In this document: positions 21,316 through 28,787 of the stretch, one piece after another | How the letters are laid out: each line of letters starts with the position of its first letter | Position numbering within the stretch: position 1 is the stretch's first letter | Virus record (IMG/VR): IMGVR_UViG_3300034630_000003 | Span: 1 to 37,259 of that record | Source: a virus | Strand: one strand, 5' to 3' | Length of the DNA: 37,259 bases | Translations under genes and position numbers: made by a program | The notes under the pieces: model-generated | The model's database searches: none | What the model saw: only the letters and a program-made list of their open reading frames with translations | Told to the model about the DNA's origin: nothing

Positions 21316-21573
21316 ATGTCCGTCACCCAATCCGGCTTCACCCGCACGGTCGCCACCGCCGTCGTTCGCGGCGGGCCGATCGGCAACATTCCCGTCCCCG
21401 GCATCCGCGACGGCGACACGCTGATCAGCGTCGTCTCGCTCACCGCTGCGTTCGTGCGCACCGATCGCTTCGCCAACGCCTCGATCCCCGCGAACAGCGA
21501 GGGGCGGATCGCGATGGCGACCGTCGACACCAGCACCGAGTGGCTCGTCGTCACCTGGCGCAAGGCCCAGTGA
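21316..21573 (+). CDS. Small protein after capsid, possible head decoration protein
   Basis: 85 residues, ATG 21316 with CAGGAG upstream. It is beta-rich (IPVPGIRDGDTLISVVSLTA and VDTSTEWLVVTWRKA). Position directly after the capsid gene and small all-beta composition fit a capsid-stabilising or decoration protein, but no family is recognised. Confidence 0.65.
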   Translation: MSVTQSGFTRTVATAVVRGGPIGNIPVPGIRDGDTLISVVSLTAAFVRTDRFANASIPANSEGRIAMATVDTSTEWLVVTWRKAQ

Positions 21574-21625
21574 CGGGCGGCGTGAGCCTGAGCCGATGAT
21601 CACCTTCAATCAGGAGAAGAAACCA

Positions 21626-21979
21626 ATGTCCCAGAACATGATCGCAGCTGCAAAGCTGTTCCTTGTCGCCGACAAGTCCGAGCTGGTCGCCGAGGGCGAT
21701 CCGCGCGCGGCGTTCCTCTACGCGACGCCGGGCGATGAAATCCCCGCCGAAGCCGCCGAAATGTTCGGCCTGGTCGACGGCGATATCGACCCTGCTTTGG
21801 CCGAGCGCCTTGCCGCTGATCGCGAGGAGGCCGCTGCCGCTGAAGCCGCCGCCGCCGAAGCCGCTGAGAAGGAAAAGGCCGCCGCTGAAGCCGCTGCCGC
21901 TGAAGCCGCTGAGAAGGAAAAGGCCGCTGCCGCCGACAAGGCCAAGCCCGCCTCGGCCAACAAGGCTGCGACCAAGTGA
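21626..21979 (+). CDS. Head-region protein with alanine/glutamate-rich tail
   Basis: 117 residues; the ATG at 21626 is chosen because AGGAG lies nine bases upstream (another ATG at 21596 has no such site). The N-terminal 60 residues form a small domain (AKLFLVADKSELVAEGDPRA). The C-terminal half is low-complexity Ala/Glu/Lys helix made partly of a 45-bp tandem repeat and ends NKAATK. Similar N-terminal domains with extendable tails occur after capsid genes in alphaproteobacterial siphophages. Function unknown. Confidence 0.65.
   Translation: MSQNMIAAAKLFLVADKSELVAEGDPRAAFLYATPGDEIPAEAAEMFGLVDGDIDPALAERLAADREEAAAAEAAAAEAAEKEKAAAEAAAAEAAEKEKAAAADKAKPASANKAATK
21836..21925 (+). repeat. 45-bp tandem repeat, two copies
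   Basis: GAGAAGGAAAAGGCC with its Ala/Glu-coding surroundings occurs at 21866 and again at 21911, a 45-bp (15-residue) offset. The unit encodes about AEAAAAEAAEKEKAA twice. Because it is a multiple of three, copy number can change without breaking the frame. Confidence 0.7.
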
Positions 21980-22115
21980 CCATCCGCGTCAACACTGAGC
22001 AAGCCGCTGCTGGGGCCGTTGCGAAGGAAGCCGCTGCCAAGGAAGCGCCTGCTCCGGCCAACAAGGCCAAGCGTGCCGCTGAGAACAAGGCTGCGACGAA
22101 GTGACCATCCGCGTC
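21959..22115 (+). repeat. Direct-repeat pair bounding a 42-aa gene
   Basis: 32 bp at 21959-21990 recur at 22084-22115 with one difference, offset 125 bp. Each copy encodes the end NKAATK, the GTGA stop/start overlap and the start MTIRV. The frame lying between is therefore flanked by the tail of the upstream protein and the head of the downstream one, the mark of a tandem duplication at the gene junction. Confidence 0.8.
21976..22104 (+). CDS. 42-aa duplication-derived microprotein
   Basis: GTG 21976 to TGA 22104, 42 residues. It begins MTIRVN, like the next protein (MTIRVR), and ends ENKAATK, like the previous one (ANKAATK). Between lies Ala/Lys/Glu-rich low-complexity sequence (AVAKEAAAKEAPAPANKAKR). 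GTGA overlaps couple it on both sides. It looks like a hybrid frame made by unequal recombination. Whether it is functional or merely tolerated cannot be told. Confidence 0.5.
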   Translation: MTIRVNTEQAAAGAVAKEAAAKEAPAPANKAKRAAENKAATK

Positions 22116-22361
22116 CGCGTCACCACCGGCGATTTCCCGGCTGCCGTTCTGTCGTATCCGCGCGACGGTGATCCGGTGCATGGTGCCGAGTGGACGGAAG
22201 TTGCGCGCGTTCCTGCGAATTCCGAGCAGGAGTTCACCGTGGGCGCGAGCATGGACCTCTTGGTCGCCGAGCTGCCCGAGGCGCAGGCCCCGGCTGAAGT
22301 CCAGCCCCAGAAAGAGGCTGCGTCTTTGTCGCCTACCGCTTCGCTGCATGAGGCTGCGTGA
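22101..22361 (+). CDS. Hypothetical head-region protein
   Basis: 86 residues from GTG 22101. It has a beta-rich first part (MTIRVRVTTGDFPAAVLSYP, EQEFTVGASMDLLVAELP) and a flexible Ala/Pro/Glu-rich tail. It lies between capsid-region and connector genes. No family is recognised. Overlaps the next gene by TGATG. Confidence 0.6.
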   Translation: MTIRVRVTTGDFPAAVLSYPRDGDPVHGAEWTEVARVPANSEQEFTVGASMDLLVAELPEAQAPAEVQPQKEAASLSPTASLHEAA

Positions 22362-22936
22362 TGCCCGATTTCGCGCTTCTCGACCGGGTCAGGCTCCGCG
22401 TCCCCAGCGACCTGCCGGACGGCGAGCTGCTGGCCATGATCGATGCGATCGCCGCCGAGCTTGACGCGCGGTTCGGCCCGGCGGGGGCGCAGACGATCGA
22501 GCTGGGCGATCCGACCGATCCGGCCTCGCGCCTGCTGCGCACCCACCGGCTGATGCGTCCGGCGGACACGACGCAGCCGGTCGCGGTGGTCGAGATCGAT
22601 CCGGGCAACACCGGGCTTGCCGCGAACGAGGTGACGCTGGCGGCGGGGGATTTCCGCCTGCTGCACGGCGGGCGCACGCTCCAGCGGCTCACCGGCGGGC
22701 CGAACCCGCGCGAATTCTGGGCACCGCTGGTCCGCGTCACCTACACGCCGCAGGGCCTCGCCGCCGCGCGGGGCGAGGTGACGATCAAGCTGATCGCGCT
22801 CGATCTCAGCTATCGCGGCGCGCTGCGCAGCGAGCGGGCGGGCGATTACCAGTTCACGCTGAGCGGTGACATCGCCGCCGATCGCGAGGCGATCTTGCAG
22901 ACGCTGGCCGACCGGCGCGGGATGGTTTTCGCGTGA
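22361..22936 (+). CDS. Putative head-tail connector protein
   Basis: 191 residues from ATG 22361 (GTG 22358 also possible). The N-terminal helices (ALLDRVRLRVPSDLPDGELL, MIDAIAAELDARFGP) resemble gp6-like head-tail adaptors, followed by a beta-rich domain. Its place after the capsid gene and before the HK97 gp10-like and tail-terminator genes supports a connector role. The exact family is not recognised. Confidence 0.6.
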   Translation: MPDFALLDRVRLRVPSDLPDGELLAMIDAIAAELDARFGPAGAQTIELGDPTDPASRLLRTHRLMRPADTTQPVAVVEIDPGNTGLAANEVTLAAGDFRLLHGGRTLQRLTGGPNPREFWAPLVRVTYTPQGLAAARGEVTIKLIALDLSYRGALRSERAGDYQFTLSGDIAADREAILQTLADRRGMVFA

Positions 22937-23121
22937 GTTTGTTGCGCCCTCAGACGCCGGGCGGCGGGCGTCCGCCCGCCTTGGCTTCCTCCGCGCAGAG
23001 CGCTCCGGGCGCGCGTTCGCGCTTGCGGCGCTTCGCGCCGAGGCGGGTGCTGCTGATGGTTGGCGTGGCTCTTGGCGCGATCGCCGCCGAGATCGCGCTC
23101 GATCTGCGGGGCCGCAAATGA
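22933..23121 (+). CDS. Small Pro/Arg-rich protein with one membrane helix
   Basis: 62 residues from GTG 22933 (GTGA overlap), stop overlapping the next ATG. The first 38 residues are Pro/Ser/Arg-rich and low complexity; the remainder is a hydrophobic helix (VLLMVGVALGAIAAEIAL). The 5' part contains the perfect DNA dyad GGCGGGCGTCCGCCCGCC (22963-22980), so this stretch may be a repeat element that was captured as coding sequence. Coupling supports translation. Confidence 0.45.
   Translation: MSLLRPQTPGGGRPPALASSAQSAPGARSRLRRFAPRRVLLMVGVALGAIAAEIALDLRGRK
22963..22980. repeat. Perfect 8-2-8 GC dyad inside a small gene
   Basis: GGCGGGCG-TC-CGCCCGCC is a perfect inverted repeat within the first third of the 62-residue gene. 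The surrounding GC-rich, repeat-like sequence (to about 23045) encodes low-complexity peptide. It may be a REP-like hairpin; only one copy is seen in the window. Confidence 0.5.
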
Positions 23122-23465
23122 TCGCGGGTCGCCTCACGCACCGCGCGCGGGTGGAGCGCAACACCGCGACCGGCACCGACGCGTTCGGCGGGCCGGTGGC
23201 TCCGGTGTTCACCGTGCTGCACGCCAGCCTCAAGTGCTTCGTGTTCTCGAAGACCAGCCGTGAGCTGACCGACGGGGCCAAGACTGCGATGATCGAGGAT
23301 CTGCGCGTGCTGCTGCCGCTCAATGTCGATCTGGCCGAGGGCGACGAATTCGTCAGCGTCACCGATGCGCTGGGCAACGCGGTGATCGCCGGGCGGCTGA
23401 AGGTCGAAGGCCCGGTGCAGTTCAAACACAACCACCGCGAAGCCGCGCTGCAGAGGATCGGATGA
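23118..23465 (+). CDS. Head-tail adaptor/closure protein
   Basis: 115 residues, ATG 23118. The N-terminus MIAGRLTHRARVERNTATGT followed by FGGPVAPVFTV is the pattern of SPP1 gp16/HK97 gp9-like head closure proteins (RxRVxRxxxxxDxxGgxxxxW). An all-beta body follows. It should connect the portal-adaptor ring to the tail. ATGA coupling at both ends. Confidence 0.7.
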   Translation: MIAGRLTHRARVERNTATGTDAFGGPVAPVFTVLHASLKCFVFSKTSRELTDGAKTAMIEDLRVLLPLNVDLAEGDEFVSVTDALGNAVIAGRLKVEGPVQFKHNHREAALQRIG

Positions 23466-23632
23466 GGGAAATCTTGCCGCCTCCTGGATACGATGGCGAC
23501 TGGCCGCCGCCGCTTCCATCGCCGCCCCGCGAGCGTTTGGTGTTTGAGGGCTTTCGCCCCGGGCCGAAGGATTTCCTGATTTGTCTGCTCGCGGTGCTGC
23601 TTGGCATCGCACTTGGGCTTTTGGCGTCATGA
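23462..23632 (+). CDS. Small Pro-rich protein with C-terminal membrane helix
   Basis: 56 residues, ATG 23462 to TGA 23632, ATGA overlaps on both sides. A proline-rich N-terminus (PPPGYDGDWPPPLPSPPRER) is followed by one transmembrane helix (FLICLLAVLLGIALGLLAS). Its layout mirrors the 62-residue protein at 22933, on the other side of the adaptor gene. No function can be assigned. Confidence 0.6.
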   Translation: MREILPPPGYDGDWPPPLPSPPRERLVFEGFRPGPKDFLICLLAVLLGIALGLLAS

Positions 23633-24063
23633 CCTCCCAGTCCCTGACCTGGACAGGCGGCGCGCTGACCGAGCGGATGCGGCGGGCGCAGATCACCGGC
23701 ATCAACGCGACGATGGCCGCCTGCGCCGAGCACGCGCGGCGCAATCACAACTGGCAGAACCGCACCGGGCGGCTCGAAGGATCGCTGGCGATCGCCAAGT
23801 TCGCCGCGCCCGACGCGACCGGCGTCAGCGGCACCTGGGGATCGCAGGACGTGCGCTACGCGCTGATCCATGAACTCGGCGGCGTGATCGTGCCGGTGCG
23901 CGCCGCCGCGCTGGCGATCCCGCAGGCCGACGGCTCGGTGCGTTTCGCCAAGAGCGTGACGATCCCGGCGCGCCCCTACCTGCGGCCCGCCGCCGACGCG
24001 ATCTACCCGCAGCTCGCCGCGAACATCCGCAAGACGTTCGAGAAGGAGGGCGCAGGCAAATGA
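23629..24063 (+). CDS. HK97 gp10-like tail/head-tail joining protein
   Basis: 144 residues from ATG 23629. A helical start is followed by NWQNRTGRLEGSLAI and YALIHELGG, the conserved features of HK97 gp10-like proteins (NRTGxLxxSI...YaxxvExGt), and IPARPYLRPA (late ARPFLxPA motif). It acts at the head-tail junction in siphophages. ATGA overlaps on both sides. Confidence 0.82.
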   Translation: MTSQSLTWTGGALTERMRRAQITGINATMAACAEHARRNHNWQNRTGRLEGSLAIAKFAAPDATGVSGTWGSQDVRYALIHELGGVIVPVRAAALAIPQADGSVRFAKSVTIPARPYLRPAADAIYPQLAANIRKTFEKEGAGK

Positions 24064-24485
24064 GCGCCGCCAATCTCGAGGCCGGGCTGGTCGCCTTCCT
24101 GCGGGCCGACGCGGCGCTGGCCGCGCTGGTCGGGACGCGCGTGTTCGGGTCCGAGCTGCCGCCTGCCGAGACCGCCGCGATGCCGCGCCGCGCGCTGGTG
24201 CTGCGCGCATCGGGCGGGGTCTCGCTCACCGGCGACAGCTTTCTTGAACACGACACGCAGCGGATCGATGCCTTCGCGTTCGGCGCGACGCCGCTGGAGG
24301 CCGCCCAGGTGATGCGCGCCGCCGCCGCCGCGCTGCGCAATCTGCGCCGTTCGGTGCACGCGGGCGTGCTGATCCACTGGGTCAATTCCGCAGGCGGCAG
24401 CGCCGCCGGGCGCGAGCCGACCACCGAGTGGCCGCGCCAGTTCCAGAGTTTTCAGGTCTTTTTTGCGCTTAACGAAGTGGAGTAG
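24060..24485 (+). CDS. Tail terminator-like protein (DUF3168)
   Basis: 141 residues. ANLEAGLVAFLRADAALAAL at the start, LVLRASGGVSLTG and IDAFAFGATPLEAAQVMRAA match DUF3168, which is related to lambda gpU tail terminator. It should cap the tail tube and set the head joint. Six bases separate it from the tail tube gene. Confidence 0.78.
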   Translation: MSAANLEAGLVAFLRADAALAALVGTRVFGSELPPAETAAMPRRALVLRASGGVSLTGDSFLEHDTQRIDAFAFGATPLEAAQVMRAAAAALRNLRRSVHAGVLIHWVNSAGGSAAGREPTTEWPRQFQSFQVFFALNEVE

Positions 24486-24491
24486 CCAGCA

Positions 24492-25091
24492 ATGTCCTTC
24501 TTTGAAATCATCGGTGCCCCGCTCACCGTGTTCCTCGCGCCGATCGGCACTGCCTTCCCCACCATCGGCGCGGCCCCGGCGGTCGCGTGGAACCGGCTCG
24601 GCACCAACGGCGATCGCAACTACGACAATTCGGGCGTCCAGGTGCAGCACGCCAAGACCTACCAGAAGGTCCGCACCGCAGGCGCTTCCGGCCCGGTCAA
24701 GATCTTCCTCACCGAGGAAGACCTGATGTTCCGCCTGACGCTGCTCGACATGACGCTCGAACAGTACGTCTACGCGCTCAACAACAACGGCATCACCACC
24801 GTCGCGCCTGCATCCGGCCAGCCGGGGCACCGATCGGTGGGGTTGTCGGAAGACGTGGGCCGCACCAGCGAATTCGCGCTGCTGGCGCGCGGGCTTTCGC
24901 CCTACAATCCGCAGCTGTTCATGCAGTTCGAGATCCCGCGCTGCGTGCAGACCGGCGCGCCTTCGCCCACCTTCAACAAGGGCGTGCCTGCCGGGCTGCA
25001 GCTGCAGTTCGATGTGATCGAGAACGCCGCTGCCGCCAACGCCCAGCAGCGCTTCGGCGTGCTGCGCGCCGCGCACCTGCCCGCGATCTGA
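24492..25091 (+). CDS. Major tail tube protein
   Basis: 199 residues, ATG 24492. It is all-beta and follows the tail terminator and precedes the tail chaperones, the usual site of the tube gene. It contains IGAPLTVFLAPIGTAFPTIG and VKIFLTEEDLMFRLTLLDMT, features common to alphaproteobacterial siphophage tube proteins. There is no contractile sheath gene next to it, so the tail should be of the long flexible kind. Confidence 0.78.
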   Translation: MSFFEIIGAPLTVFLAPIGTAFPTIGAAPAVAWNRLGTNGDRNYDNSGVQVQHAKTYQKVRTAGASGPVKIFLTEEDLMFRLTLLDMTLEQYVYALNNNGITTVAPASGQPGHRSVGLSEDVGRTSEFALLARGLSPYNPQLFMQFEIPRCVQTGAPSPTFNKGVPAGLQLQFDVIENAAAANAQQRFGVLRAAHLPAI

Positions 25092-25098
25092 GGCGGCG

Positions 25099-25590
25099 AT
25101 GGCTGAGCCTGCCACCAAGCCGCTGCTCGATCTGAGCACGCTGATCGCGCGCCCGTTCATCGTCATCGATGACGAGCGGGTGGAGATCCTTTCGCCCGAC
25201 GAACTTTCGGTGATCGAGAGCCACCGCTTCGGTGTCTGGGGCAAGCGGATCGAGGCGCTGACCGGACAGACCGGGGCGGAGGTCGAGGCCGAGCTGGAGG
25301 AGCTGGTGCGCACGGTGGCGCGCAAGATCTGCGTCGGCGCGCCGGACGCGTTGTTCGACAAGCTCCCCGGCTCGCAGCGATGGGCGATCATCGACCTTTT
25401 TACCGGGCTCCTGCTGCGATCGAAGCTGAAGGTGGCAGGAGCGATGACCGCAGCGACGGGCGAGGTGCCCGAGGCGATCAGGGCGTCGATTGGGGCGAGC
25501 TCGTTCCCCGGCTCCAGCGGTTTTACGGCGGGCGGCCGCAGGACTGGCTGGCGGCGGTTCCTGCCGGGCTGGTCCGCGCCTTCGCGGTGA
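25099..25590 (+). CDS. Tail assembly chaperone, upstream frame
   Basis: 163-residue frame. Its first about 125 residues look like a genuine helical chaperone (LSPDELSVIESHRFGVWGKR and SQRWAIIDLFTGLLLRSKLK). After about residue 128 the sequence becomes Ser/Gly/Arg-rich and unlike coding sequence, while the -1 frame takes over. In long-tailed phages the G and G-T chaperones are made from such a pair by -1 frameshifting and help the tape measure assemble. It lies directly between tube and tape measure genes, as expected. Confidence 0.78.
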   Translation: MAEPATKPLLDLSTLIARPFIVIDDERVEILSPDELSVIESHRFGVWGKRIEALTGQTGAEVEAELEELVRTVARKICVGAPDALFDKLPGSQRWAIIDLFTGLLLRSKLKVAGAMTAATGEVPEAIRASIGASSFPGSSGFTAGGRRTGWRRFLPGWSAPSR

Positions 25591-25874
25591 TGCTGCCCCG
25601 GATCGAGGCGCGCGAGAAGCTTTCCGCGATCGAGGTCGCCGCGCTGGCGGCGGGCGCGGGCCAGCCGCTGGAGCGCGAGAAGATTTTCGACGCGCTGCGG
25701 GCAAGCGCCAGCGGTGCGGATGCGCGCCCGGCGCAATCGCTCGATCCGGGCGAGCTGGCGGAAATGGGGATCGGCGCGGGCGAGACCGGGGTGATCGAGA
25801 CCGCCTCGATCGAGGAGTGGCTGGGGGTGGAAGTCCCCTCAAGCAGCGAAGCGGTAGGGGACGAAAATGGCTGA
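25479..25874 (+). CDS. Tail assembly chaperone, downstream (-1) frame
   Basis: Continuation in the -1 frame, with coding quality from about 25479 (VDWGELVPRLQRFYGG) to the stop at 25874. GC-rich third positions switch from the upstream frame to this one between about 25462 and 25490. A fused product of about 258 residues is expected. No canonical X-XXY-YYZ slippery site is visible at the switch; a T5 run (25397-25401) lies too early. Alternatively, re-initiation at TGATG (ATG 25590) would give a 94-residue protein. The tail carries SSSEAVG from repeat copy 2 and overlaps the tape measure by 8 bases. Confidence 0.68.
   Translation, partial: QGVDWGELVPRLQRFYGGRPQDWLAAVPAGLVRAFAVMLPRIEAREKLSAIEVAALAAGAGQPLEREKIFDALRASASGADARPAQSLDPGELAEMGIGAGETGVIETASIEEWLGVEVPSSSEAVGDENG
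25836..25859. repeat. 24-bp interspersed repeat, copy 2
   Basis: Identical over 24 bp to 13204-13227. Here the inverted ends extend to CCCCT and AGGGG (25835-25860). It lies at the 3' end of the chaperone frame, 7 bp before the tape-measure ATG, and again encodes SSSEAVG. Same placement relative to gene ends in both copies. Confidence 0.78.
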
Positions 25875-28092
25875 GACACTCGGCGATGCTCTCCTCACGC
25901 TGCGCACCGATGACACGCAGTTCGCGTCCGGTGTGGCGCAGGCAGAGGGGCGCGCGCAGAAGCTGGGGCAGACGCTGGACAAGACCAGCGGGTCTTCGGC
26001 CAAGCTGGCGGGCGAGATGGTCGCCACCGGGCGATCGGCCGCGCAGATGGGCGCGGGCTTCGAACAGGCGGGGCAGCGCGTCGTCCAGTCGGCGGGGCAG
26101 CAGCGCGCCGGGATGCAGCAGCTGAGCTTCCAGCTCGGCGACATCGCGACGATGTATTCGCTCGGCGCGCGGCCGATGCAGATCTTCGCCAGCCAGTCTG
26201 GCCAGGTGATCCAGTCGATCCAGATGATGACCGGCGGGACCAGCCGGTTGGCGGCGTTCCTGGGCGGCCCCTGGGGCATTGCGATCAGCTCCGCCGCGAT
26301 CGTGCTCGCCCCGTTCGTGGGCAAGCTGTTCGAGGCCGAGGACGCGCTGCAATCGGTCGAATTCGCCAGCGACAAGCTGGGCGAGGCGCAGGGCATCCTC
26401 GGCAACGTGATCGATGCGACCACCGGCAAGATCAACACCCAATCGCAGGCGATGCTGGCGCTGGCCCGCGCGCAGGCGGCGGCCGGGATGGTCGGCGCGA
26501 TGCAGCGCCAGGCGGCGGCGCGCAGCGAGATGCAGTCGATCCGGCAGGGCGGGCTGGGTGATCTTCAGTTCGGTTGGGGGCCGATGGGACCAACCCAGAC
26601 CACGCGCGCGGACAACGGTCAGGACGTGGTCGATCTGGTGATGCGCGGGCGGCTGTCCGCCACCGCTGCCGAGCAGCAGCTGCGCGCGCGGATGCGATCG
26701 GGCCTGCTGAGCGAGGACGCGTATTTCCGCGCCGCCAGCGCGATCACGAGTTTCGGGGTCGAGGGCGAAAACGTCGCGCTGTTCGAGGACACGCTGGCCG
26801 GGTTGGACGGCGACAGCGCGGCGGCGCGCCGCATCCTCGGCCCGCAGCCGGGCAGGCGGAACCGCTCCGGGCGCGAGCGGCAGGGGCCGAGCCAGGCGGA
26901 GATCGACAGCCGCTACGAAAGCGACCTCGTCGCGGTCACCCAGCAGATCCTGCGCGCGCGGATGCAGATCGCGCTGAGCGCCGAGGAACGCGCCGATCTG
27001 GCCGAACGCGGGGTCGAGTGGGACCGGCGCGAGGCGATCAAGGAAATTGCCACGCGCACCGATCTCAGCGCCGCGCAGCGCGCCGAGCTGGAGGCGGCGA
27101 CCACCCGGCTTGCCGATGCCGAGATCGAGGCGATCCAGTTCAACAAGCGCGTCGAGCTGGCGCGCGAGGCCGAGCAGCTGGCCGCGACCCGCGCCGAGGG
27201 CGAGCTGGAGGCGCTGCAGATCGCGGGCGAGCTGGCCGACACCGAGGCCGAGAGAAAGGCGATCGCGCTGCGGCTGCTCGAGGCCGAGGAGCGGCTTGAG
27301 CGGCTGCGGCTGTCGACGATCATCTCCGCGCAGGAAACCGACGCGGCCGAGCGCGCGCGGGCGCAGGCGGCGCTCGACAATCTCAACGCCAACGCCGCCG
27401 GTCGCCGCGCCAGCGTCAGCCGCCAGAACGAGACCGAGGCCGAGCGGTACCTGCGCGGGATCAACGCGACTTCGGGGATGATCAACGAAGCGATCGACGG
27501 GATCCGCATCGACGGGCTGGAGGCCTTGAACGACGGGCTGGTCGACGCGATCACCGGGGCAGAGAGCCTGGGCGATGTGTTCAGCCGGGTCGCCGACCAG
27601 ATCATCGCCGATCTGCTGCGGATCGCGATCCAGCAGGCGATCATCAAGCCGCTCGCCAACAGTCTGTTCGGCGGCGGCGGGGGCGGCGGGGGCCTCGGCG
27701 GGTTTTTCGGCAGTCTGTTCGGCGGCGGCGGCGGCGGAGGCGGGCTGGAGGGCGCGATCGGATCGATCGGCAGCTGGTTTGCGGGCGGGTTTGCCACGGG
27801 CGGCACGATCCCCACCGGCCAGTTCGGGATCGTCGGCGAGAAAGGCCCGGAATTCGCTTTCGCCGGGCCAGGCGGGCTCGGTGTGCTTTCCAACAGCGAC
27901 AGCAAGGCGTTGATGAGCGGTGGCGGGCTGGGCGGCACCAACGTGACGATCCCGATCAGCATCGATGCGACCGGGGCGGATGCCGCCGCGATCGCGCGGG
28001 TCAACGCGCAGCTTGACCGGCTGCGCGCCGAGCTGCCGGGCCGGATCGTCGCCACCGTGCGCGAGGCGCGCGAGAGGCGGGTGCTGCGATGA
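25867..28092 (+). CDS. Tail tape measure protein
   Basis: 741 residues. The N-terminus MAETLGDALLTLRTDDTQFA is that of lambda-type tape measure proteins. A hydrophobic segment follows (GGPWGIAISSAAIVLAPFVG), then a long charged helical region rich in Ala/Glu/Arg (about 340-540). Two glycine runs separate FGGGG blocks, and the C-terminus FATGGTIPTGQFGIVGEKGP is the classical tape-measure C-domain. It sets tail length, scaffolds the tube and may pass into the host membrane at infection. At 741 residues the tail would be roughly 110 nm if the usual 1.5 Å per residue applies. Confidence 0.92.
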   Translation: MAETLGDALLTLRTDDTQFASGVAQAEGRAQKLGQTLDKTSGSSAKLAGEMVATGRSAAQMGAGFEQAGQRVVQSAGQQRAGMQQLSFQLGDIATMYSLGARPMQIFASQSGQVIQSIQMMTGGTSRLAAFLGGPWGIAISSAAIVLAPFVGKLFEAEDALQSVEFASDKLGEAQGILGNVIDATTGKINTQSQAMLALARAQAAAGMVGAMQRQAAARSEMQSIRQGGLGDLQFGWGPMGPTQTTRADNGQDVVDLVMRGRLSATAAEQQLRARMRSGLLSEDAYFRAASAITSFGVEGENVALFEDTLAGLDGDSAAARRILGPQPGRRNRSGRERQGPSQAEIDSRYESDLVAVTQQILRARMQIALSAEERADLAERGVEWDRREAIKEIATRTDLSAAQRAELEAATTRLADAEIEAIQFNKRVELAREAEQLAATRAEGELEALQIAGELADTEAERKAIALRLLEAEERLERLRLSTIISAQETDAAERARAQAALDNLNANAAGRRASVSRQNETEAERYLRGINATSGMINEAIDGIRIDGLEALNDGLVDAITGAESLGDVFSRVADQIIADLLRIAIQQAIIKPLANSLFGGGGGGGGLGGFFGSLFGGGGGGGGLEGAIGSIGSWFAGGFATGGTIPTGQFGIVGEKGPEFAFAGPGGLGVLSNSDSKALMSGGGLGGTNVTIPISIDATGADAAAIARVNAQLDRLRAELPGRIVATVREARERRVLR

Positions 28093-28787
28093 TCCTGACC
28101 CAGCCCGACACGCCCAGCGGCATCGCCCGCGTGCGGTTCCGGATCGAGCGGATCGATTACGCCGCGCCCGAGGCGAGCGGGCGGCAGGGCGGCGTGCAGG
28201 CGGGCTGGCCGCTCTGGTTTGCGCGCTTCGAGATCGACCGTTCCGATCCCGACAGCGCGGATCTGTGGCAGGCGTTCTTTGACCGGCTGCGCGGGCGGCA
28301 GCGGCGGTTCTACGCGATCGATCCGACGCGGCGCTTCCCCAAAAACTACCGCTTCGGCTTTGCCGGGCTGGTGCGCGCGGGCACGTCCACGCCGTTCGAT
28401 GGCACCGCGACCAGCTGGAGCCAGGCGATCGACGCCAACGGCAACGCGCTGATGACGCTCAACGGCCTGCCTGCGGGCTTGCAGATCGCGGTCGGCGACA
28501 TGATCGGCCTGAGGTGGGACGCGGCGGGCGCGGGCGCGGGGAACATGATGCGGCGCACGATCGCGCGCGCGGTGCTGCCCGCCACCGCCAACGGCGCGGG
28601 GCAGGCGCAGGTGACGATCGAGCCGCCGATCAACACCGCGCTGGTCCCCGGCGGCGCGATCGCGCATTTCGACAACCCGGCCTGCGTGATGCAGCTGGTG
28701 CCAGAGGAAAGCGATCTGGGGCCGATCGGCCCGGCGGCGGTGCTTTCCGGCGGAGCGATCACCGCTGTCCAGGACCTGCGCGCATGA
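28089..28787 (+). CDS. Distal tail-type protein
   Basis: 232 residues, ATG 28089. Beta-rich; WFARFEIDRSDPDSADLWQA then FFDRLRGRQRRFYAIDPTRR recall distal tail/hub-adaptor proteins that follow the tape measure in siphophages and gene transfer agents. Family not assigned with certainty. Overlaps neighbours by ATGA. Confidence 0.7.
   Translation: MILTQPDTPSGIARVRFRIERIDYAAPEASGRQGGVQAGWPLWFARFEIDRSDPDSADLWQAFFDRLRGRQRRFYAIDPTRRFPKNYRFGFAGLVRAGTSTPFDGTATSWSQAIDANGNALMTLNGLPAGLQIAVGDMIGLRWDAAGAGAGNMMRRTIARAVLPATANGAGQAQVTIEPPINTALVPGGAIAHFDNPACVMQLVPEESDLGPIGPAAVLSGGAITAVQDLRA

Noticed and set aside
25394-25404. T5 run in the chaperone gene as the slippery site
   Set aside because: The upstream frame keeps good coding quality for about 70 more bases, and the heptamer does not fit X-XXY-YYZ in the zero frame.
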